Part shown: positions 59,139-64,000 of the stretch, piece after piece
Numbering within the stretch: position 1 is the stretch's first letter
Layout: every line of letters starts with the position of its first letter
DNA from: Torulaspora globosa
Taxonomy: Eukaryota > Ascomycota > Saccharomycetes > Saccharomycetales > Saccharomycetaceae
Assembly (NCBI RefSeq): GCF_014133895.1
Contig: NC_050731.1
Span: 868,001 to 932,000, forward strand
Direction: 5' to 3'
Length of the DNA: 64,000 nucleotides
Notes under the pieces: generated by a model
The model's input: only the letters and a program-made list of their open reading frames with translations
Database searches by the model: none
Told to the model about the DNA's origin: nothing
Translations under genes and position numbers: made by a program

Positions 59139-60830
59139 ATGTCTGAAATTACTCTAGGTCGTTATCTTTTCGAAAGATTGAGACAAGTTGACACCAACAC
59201 CATCTTTGGTTTGCCAGGTGACTTCAACTTGTCCTTGTTGGACAAGATCTACGAAACACCAGGTATGAGATGGGCTGGTAACGCTAACGAATTGAACGCT
59301 GCGTACGCTGCTGACGGTTACGCCAGAGTCAAGGGTATGGCCGCTATCATCACCACCTTCGGTGTCGGTGAATTGTCCGCTTTGAACGGTATTGCCGGTT
59401 CTTACGCTGAACACGTTGGTGTGTTGCACATTGTCGGTGTGCCATCGATCTCCTCCCAGGCCAAGCAATTGTTGTTGCACCACACCTTGGGTAACGGTGA
59501 CTTCACCGTGTTCCACAGAATGTCTGCCAACATCTCTGAGACCACCGCTATGCTTACCGACATCAACTCCGCTCCAAGCGAGATCGACCGTTGTATCAGA
59601 ACCACCTACGTGACCCAAAGACCAGTGTACTTGGGTTTGCCAGCCAACCTTGTCGACTTGAAGGTGCCAGCTTCCTTGTTGGACACCCCAATTGACTTGA
59701 GCTTGAAGCCAAACGACGCCGAAGCCGAAAACGAAGTCGTCGAGACCGTCTTGGATTTGATCAAGGACGCTAAGAACCCAGTTATCTTGGCTGATGCTTG
59801 TTGTTCCAGACACGACGTCAAGGAGGAGACCAAGAAGTTGATCGACATCACTCAATTCCCATCCTTCGTCACCCCAATGGGTAAGGGCTCTATCGACGAG
59901 CAAAACCCAAGATTCGGTGGTGTCTACGTCGGTACTTTGTCCTCCCCAGAAGTCAAGGAAGCCGTTGAGTCTGCTGACTTGATCTTGTCTGTCGGTGCTT
60001 TGTTGTCCGATTTCAACACCGGTTCCTTCTCTTACTCTTACAAGACCAAGAACATTGTCGAATTCCACTCTGACTACATCAAGGTCAGAAACGCCACTTT
60101 CCCAGGTGTCCAAATGAAATTCGCTTTGCAGAAGTTGTTGGGTAAGGTTGCTGAGGCTGCTAAGGGTTACAAGCCAGTTCCAGTCCCACCAAGAACTCCA
60201 GCTAACCCAGTCGTCCCAGAGTCCACCCCATTGAGACAACAATGGATCTGGAACCAAGTCGGTAAGTTCTTGCAAGAAGGTGACGTCGTCATCACTGAAA
60301 CCGGTACTTCTGCTTTCGGTATCAACCAATCCCACTTCCCAAACAAGACCTACGGTATCTCCCAAGTCTTGTGGGGTTCCATTGGTTTCACCACTGGTGC
60401 TTGTTTGGGTGCTGCTTTCGCCGCTGAAGAAATCGACCCAAAGAAGAGAGTCATCCTATTCATTGGTGACGGTTCTTTGCAATTGACCGTTCAAGAAATC
60501 TCCACCATGATCAGATGGGGCTTGAAGCCATACTTGTTCGTCTTGAACAACGATGGTTACACCATTGAAAGATTGATTCACGGTGAGAAGGCTCAATACA
60601 ACGACATTCAACCATGGAAGAACTTGGACCTATTGCCAACTTTCGGTGCTAAGGACTACGAAGTCCACAGAGTTGCTACCACCGGTGAGTGGAACAAGTT
60701 GACTGAAGATGCTGAATTCAACAAGAACTCCAGAATCAGAATGATCGAAGTTATGTTGCCAGTTATGGATGCTCCATCCAGTTTGGTCGCTCAAGCCCAA
60801 TTGACTGCTTCCATCAACGCTAAGCAGTAG
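59139..60830 (+). CDS. PDC1: PDC, pyruvate decarboxylase
   Basis: A 563-residue thiamine diphosphate enzyme, the same length as yeast Pdc1, converting pyruvate to acetaldehyde and CO2 in alcoholic fermentation. Glu51 (NANELNAAYAADG) activates the cofactor; His114-His115 (LLLHHTLG) are the catalytic pair; the Mg/ThDP motif is GDGSLQLTVQEISTMI ... VLNNDGYTIE. Codons are almost exclusively the yeast optimal set (TTG, GGT, CCA, AAG, AGA), so it is very highly expressed. This bias leaves the opposite strand open over 403 codons. Position next to STU2 equals YLR044C/YLR045C, so PDC1 is the positional name. Confidence 0.98.
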   Translation: MSEITLGRYLFERLRQVDTNTIFGLPGDFNLSLLDKIYETPGMRWAGNANELNAAYAADGYARVKGMAAIITTFGVGELSALNGIAGSYAEHVGVLHIVGVPSISSQAKQLLLHHTLGNGDFTVFHRMSANISETTAMLTDINSAPSEIDRCIRTTYVTQRPVYLGLPANLVDLKVPASLLDTPIDLSLKPNDAEAENEVVETVLDLIKDAKNPVILADACCSRHDVKEETKKLIDITQFPSFVTPMGKGSIDEQNPRFGGVYVGTLSSPEVKEAVESADLILSVGALLSDFNTGSFSYSYKTKNIVEFHSDYIKVRNATFPGVQMKFALQKLLGKVAEAAKGYKPVPVPPRTPANPVVPESTPLRQQWIWNQVGKFLQEGDVVITETGTSAFGINQSHFPNKTYGISQVLWGSIGFTTGACLGAAFAAEEIDPKKRVILFIGDGSLQLTVQEISTMIRWGLKPYLFVLNNDGYTIERLIHGEKAQYNDIQPWKNLDLLPTFGAKDYEVHRVATTGEWNKLTEDAEFNKNSRIRMIEVMLPVMDAPSSLVAQAQLTASINAKQ

Positions 60831-60915
60831 ATAAATTAACGTAACGTTACGACAGTATATTTTTAGTTTAGGTGTTTTCAAAACGTGTTCTCATTTGATA
60901 ATTTTACATATCTAC

Positions 60916-62154
60916 CTATTCCTTGCTCTTTGGTGCAATCTTAAAACTTAGAATATCGTTCTGACCGGGCTCAACGGTGCTGTCTTCGCTAACTCTGATA
61001 CCGCCAACCGTCTCAATTGCGGCTATCGTTACTTCGGTTCCCATGATATACTTGGTCACCTTACCAACGGGCGTTCCCCTCTTGACAAGGAAACAATCTC
61101 TGAAGACGTTCACTCCATTACCTCCCGTAAACGTTTGTATGTTCTTGACCGTGTATACGGGAATCAAATCGAGAATACCTGTTGCAGCTTGCAAAACTTG
61201 CACAACCCCGGTAGAACCAAACCTGTACAATACCAAGTCCCTGATATTCTCGATTCTCTCGATGATCTTGTCGTCTAACGGCTTCAAATGATCAGGATCG
61301 TCCTCATGGGTGTCTACAAACTCGGTACCTTCTTCGTATCGAACAAAGCCCTGCTTGTTTAGCTTCCGCAGAAACAACTCTGTTATGGCACTAGTTAAAA
61401 CCGCCTTGGTATTAGGATATTTCAGCATGATCTTTGACACATTCTTGTCAGCATCCGGATGGTCTATCTTGTTCAACGCCAGCACCGTAGGGAACTTCTC
61501 CATCATGAATGATGAGACGACTTTGGTGATCCACGAGTCGTCCCAATCTTGCAGTGGAGGCAATCCTGTCAGTCTGTCCAGGGCTCTCTGGATCATCACG
61601 GCCTGCGATCCGTAACCGCCAAACTGCGCCTGCAATGTATCCACTATGCTTGACTTGGTCGCCGTGTGCTTACGGACAATCGAGCCCCATCTCTTCTTCA
61701 GGTTGCCCTCAATCCAAAGCCTTATCTCATCCTGCAGCCATTCGATGTCATTCAATGGGTCATAACCTCTAGTGTTCTTCCCTTCCGCATCTGTGCATCC
61801 ACTCACGTCCACAACATGAATAAGCGCATCAGCATGTCTCAGATCGTCCAAGAACTTATTACCAAGGCCTCTACCAGCGTGTGCTCCAGGCACCAGGCCT
61901 GCAACGTCGAGCAGCATGATCGGTATGTGTCTCTTCCCTCCGGAACACCAACCATAGTTTGGTTTACAAAGACTCTGCTTTCCAACTCTGGAACATGCGC
62001 AGTCGACTTGCACGTATCCAGTAGCCTTATTGGGATCAATTGTAGTGAATGGGAACGCTCCCATCGCTGCTGCTGCGTCGGTCAATGAATTAAGCATTGT
62101 TGACTTGCCGGAGGACGGTTTCCCCACAATGCCAATCAATGGGTCCCGGGGCAT
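60916..62154 (-). CDS. YGR210C-like OBG-family GTPase
   Basis: A 412-residue protein nearly identical in layout to YGR210C (411 aa). G1 is [12 protein letters not shown] (about 8-19), G3 is [29 protein letters not shown] and G4 is [13 protein letters not shown]; a C-terminal TGS-like domain carries [22 protein letters not shown]. The family is related to bacterial YchF/Obg translation-associated GTPases; the yeast function is undefined. The start [13 protein letters not shown] is the family start. Divergent from ZPR1. Confidence 0.95.
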   Translation of the reverse strand: MPRDPLIGIVGKPSSGKSTMLNSLTDAAAAMGAFPFTTIDPNKATGYVQVDCACSRVGKQSLCKPNYGWCSGGKRHIPIMLLDVAGLVPGAHAGRGLGNKFLDDLRHADALIHVVDVSGCTDAEGKNTRGYDPLNDIEWLQDEIRLWIEGNLKKRWGSIVRKHTATKSSIVDTLQAQFGGYGSQAVMIQRALDRLTGLPPLQDWDDSWITKVVSSFMMEKFPTVLALNKIDHPDADKNVSKIMLKYPNTKAVLTSAITELFLRKLNKQGFVRYEEGTEFVDTHEDDPDHLKPLDDKIIERIENIRDLVLYRFGSTGVVQVLQAATGILDLIPVYTVKNIQTFTGGNGVNVFRDCFLVKRGTPVGKVTKYIMGTEVTIAAIETVGGIRVSEDSTVEPGQNDILSFKIAPKSKE

Positions 62155-62383
62155 TTTTAGAGCTATAATCCAGCGGTCAATGGCTACTAGACCTTCTGCT
62201 ACTGGTATTACTGCTCTTTTGACACTTTTCTTCGAGATTTTTCAAGAAGCCATAGTAATAAATTAAAAATTTTGATGGGCATCGCTAAACTGTTGTCGAA
62301 GTTTTAGTCAAATATAAAGGCATAGGAAGCCTCCAAGCTCGGTTTTGCAGAGCTGAAGATCTTTTTGTATAAGACAGCAGAAG

Positions 62384-63871
62384 ATGGCGGAAGAAAGCAG
62401 TCAAATTGAGCCCAAAACGCAGGAGGAAATGTTGTTCAAGCCCGTTGGCGAAACAGTCAAGGAAATTCAAGAAGAGGTCGATCACGATGGAGAGACAGCT
62501 CAGGTAAAGTTGACAGGCGCATCAGACGCTATGGGACATCCCGTTCAGGAAATCGAGTCGCTCTGCATGAACTGCCACCAGAACGGTGTGACAAGATTGC
62601 TGCTGACGTCGATCCCATATTTCAGAGACGTTGTGATAATGTCATTCGAATGCCCTCATTGTGGTTTCAAGAATTCGGAGATCCAGCCAGCGTCCGAGAT
62701 CCAGGAGAAGGGCTGCAAATATCTGCTGAAGGTTGAGAATGCGGAGGATTTCAATAGACAAGTGATAAAGTCTGAGACTGCGACATGTAAGTTCATTGAG
62801 CTGGATATTGAGATCCCGGCAAAGCGCGGCCAGTTGACGACCGTGGAGGGTCTCCTCAGTGAAATGATAGAAGATTTGGAATCTGACCAGGAAGCCAGAA
62901 AAACAGTCGATGAAGCTCTGTACGACAAGATTGAGCAGTTTATAGGCAAGGTGAGAGACTGCATCGCGTGCAAGGCCGGTACGTTGCCGATCAATTTTGT
63001 TCTCGACGATCCAGCTGGTAACTCCTGGATTGAGTACAAGCCGGGCGAACCGCAACATAAGTGGTCTCACTCAGAGTATCTGAGAACAGACGATCAGAAT
63101 GTAGAGGTTGGAATCATCACGAGAGATCAGCTTGAGCAGCGTCGCAGAGAAAAACTGCAGGAGCTGTCGAATCGCGAGAGAAATCCTTCCGAGTCTGTCA
63201 AAGCTGGCGTTGCGAATCCAGAATTCCTTTCAGATGCCACAGATATCGAAAATTTTAACAATGAAGTGCAAACATTTAGAGGCTCATGCCCTTCATGTAT
63301 GCACGAATGCGAGACTCATATGAAGCCCGTCAACATTCCTCACTTCAAAGAAGTGATCATCATGTCCACGAGGTGTGATAGCTGTGGCTATAAATCTAAC
63401 GAGGTCAAGACCGGTGGTGCTATCCCAGAGAAGGGAAGAAGAATAACGTTGTTGTGTGACGATCCAGCAGATCTCTCCCGTGATATACTGAAATCAGAAT
63501 CTTGTTCCTTGACCATACCTGAACTGAGCGTTGAAATTCAGCAGGGTACTCTTGGCGGCAGATTCACAACCCTGGAAGGTCTGCTGAGACAAGTATACGA
63601 TGAGTTACATTCAAGAGTCTTTTCACAAACTTCGGACTCAATGGATGAGCAGACCAGGGAACGTTGGTTATCGTTCTTCAGCAAAATGAAAGATGCTCTA
63701 GATGGTAAAATTGGATTCACCGTTATCATGGAAGATCCTCTAGCGGGATCTTACATCCAAAACGTGTACGCTCCAGACCCAGATCCAAACATGAAGATCG
63801 AGGACTACGAGAGAACCAGGCAACAAAACGAGGATTATGGATTAACAGACATCATGGTCGACCAGCAGTAA
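62384..63871 (+). CDS. ZPR1: ZPR1, zinc-finger chaperone of eEF1A
   Basis: A 495-residue protein with two ZPR1 modules. Each has a four-Cys zinc finger: CMNCHQNG ... CPHCG (about 59-93) and CPSCMHEC ... CDSCG (about 305-340). Each finger is followed by a beta-sandwich (ending TTVEGLLSEMIEDL and FTTLEGLLRQVYDEL). It is the YGR211W orthologue (486 aa). Zpr1 is needed for folding and biogenesis of translation elongation factor eEF1A. The start is the first ATG. The 129 bp beyond its stop contain nothing I can call. Confidence 0.97.
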   Translation: MAEESSQIEPKTQEEMLFKPVGETVKEIQEEVDHDGETAQVKLTGASDAMGHPVQEIESLCMNCHQNGVTRLLLTSIPYFRDVVIMSFECPHCGFKNSEIQPASEIQEKGCKYLLKVENAEDFNRQVIKSETATCKFIELDIEIPAKRGQLTTVEGLLSEMIEDLESDQEARKTVDEALYDKIEQFIGKVRDCIACKAGTLPINFVLDDPAGNSWIEYKPGEPQHKWSHSEYLRTDDQNVEVGIITRDQLEQRRREKLQELSNRERNPSESVKAGVANPEFLSDATDIENFNNEVQTFRGSCPSCMHECETHMKPVNIPHFKEVIIMSTRCDSCGYKSNEVKTGGAIPEKGRRITLLCDDPADLSRDILKSESCSLTIPELSVEIQQGTLGGRFTTLEGLLRQVYDELHSRVFSQTSDSMDEQTRERWLSFFSKMKDALDGKIGFTVIMEDPLAGSYIQNVYAPDPDPNMKIEDYERTRQQNEDYGLTDIMVDQQ

Positions 63872-64000
63872 TTTCAATTGGGTTGATTAGTGTAGCATGT
63901 AACAGTATGTCCGCTAAATATCTGAAAGCAGTTCAGAGGATTCGCGTTGATCATTATCATCATTCGACGTCTACTCCTATATCCCAGTATTACAAAGGAA

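Noticed and set aside
59154..60365. 403-codon ORF opposite PDC
   Set aside because: Antisense shadow created by the extreme codon bias of PDC; low-complexity composition (Val, Asp, Gly, Gln, Trp).
63872..64000. 3' end of another gene at the right edge
   Set aside because: A short open frame on the complement exists, but 129 bp is too little and the composition is not informative.

Overview
The window is nuclear DNA from a budding yeast of the family Saccharomycetaceae. Genes are compact and almost intronless, the proteins are close to Saccharomyces cerevisiae orthologues throughout, and the introns seen are tRNA introns plus one regulated mRNA intron. The order interleaves two S. cerevisiae regions that the whole-genome duplication (WGD) made into sisters: chromosome X genes (SUI2, MHO1, TDH2, MET3, SPC1, YJR011C, YJR012C, GPI14, TMA22, ILV3, ESS1, TES1, REC107, LSM8, MDE1, BNA1) alternate with chromosome VII genes (PDX1, XKS1, SKI6, FYV8, SNG1, YPP1, PMT6, ELP2, PCT1, YCH1, ADE3, TDA10, MVB12, CIR1, SER2, TRX2, YGR210C, ZPR1). 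This is the arrangement of a species that branched before the WGD (Lachancea, Torulaspora, Zygosaccharomyces or Kluyveromyces type). I cannot fix the genus.

Layout. 1-1.4 kb: VTC4 (cut by the left edge) and RPC17. 1.5-5.1 kb: an accessory-looking stretch with tRNA-Lys(CUU), the cell-wall transglycosylase CRH1, tRNA-Trp, two unrecognised small ORFs and tRNA-Lys(UUU). 5.6-9.7 kb: a large tuberin (TSC2)-like Rheb GAP, which S. cerevisiae lacks. 9.9-63.9 kb: a dense housekeeping block covering translation initiation (SUI2, TMA22), central carbon metabolism (TDH, PDC, PDX1, XKS1), sulfur assimilation (MET3), methionine salvage (MDE1), one-carbon, serine and branched-chain metabolism (ADE3, SER2, ILV3), NAD synthesis (BNA1), glycan and GPI assembly (PMT6, GPI14), RNA processing (SKI6, LSM8, ELP2), peroxisomes (YJR012C/PEX39, TES1), meiosis (REC107/MER2), redox control (TRX2), microtubules (STU2) and ZPR1.

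Points of interest. (1) A TSC2-like protein with an intact Rap-GAP core. (2) REC107/MER2 is split by a 76-nt intron with a weak 5' splice site and an exact match to the Mer1 splicing enhancer, so meiosis-specific splicing looks conserved. (3) An RBM26/27-like PWI+RRM protein sits between STU2 and PDC, where S. cerevisiae has nothing. (4) MET3 is a strongly GC-rich island in otherwise ordinary yeast DNA. (5) A mitochondrial carrier has no S. cerevisiae neighbour-equivalent. (6) Two unrecognised small ORFs lie between tRNAs, and a possible decayed gene lies in a 1.2-kb gap. (7) Readable promoter modules: Pho4-type (VTC4), PAC (RPC17), RRPE+PAC-like (ELP2), Cbf1+Met31/32 (MET3), Gcn4 (ILV3), Yap1 (TRX2).

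Several long ORFs have only a TTG or GTG as first codon. For those genes I placed the start at the first in-frame ATG that fits the family. Names and comparisons with S. cerevisiae come from recognition of the protein sequences, not from a database search.
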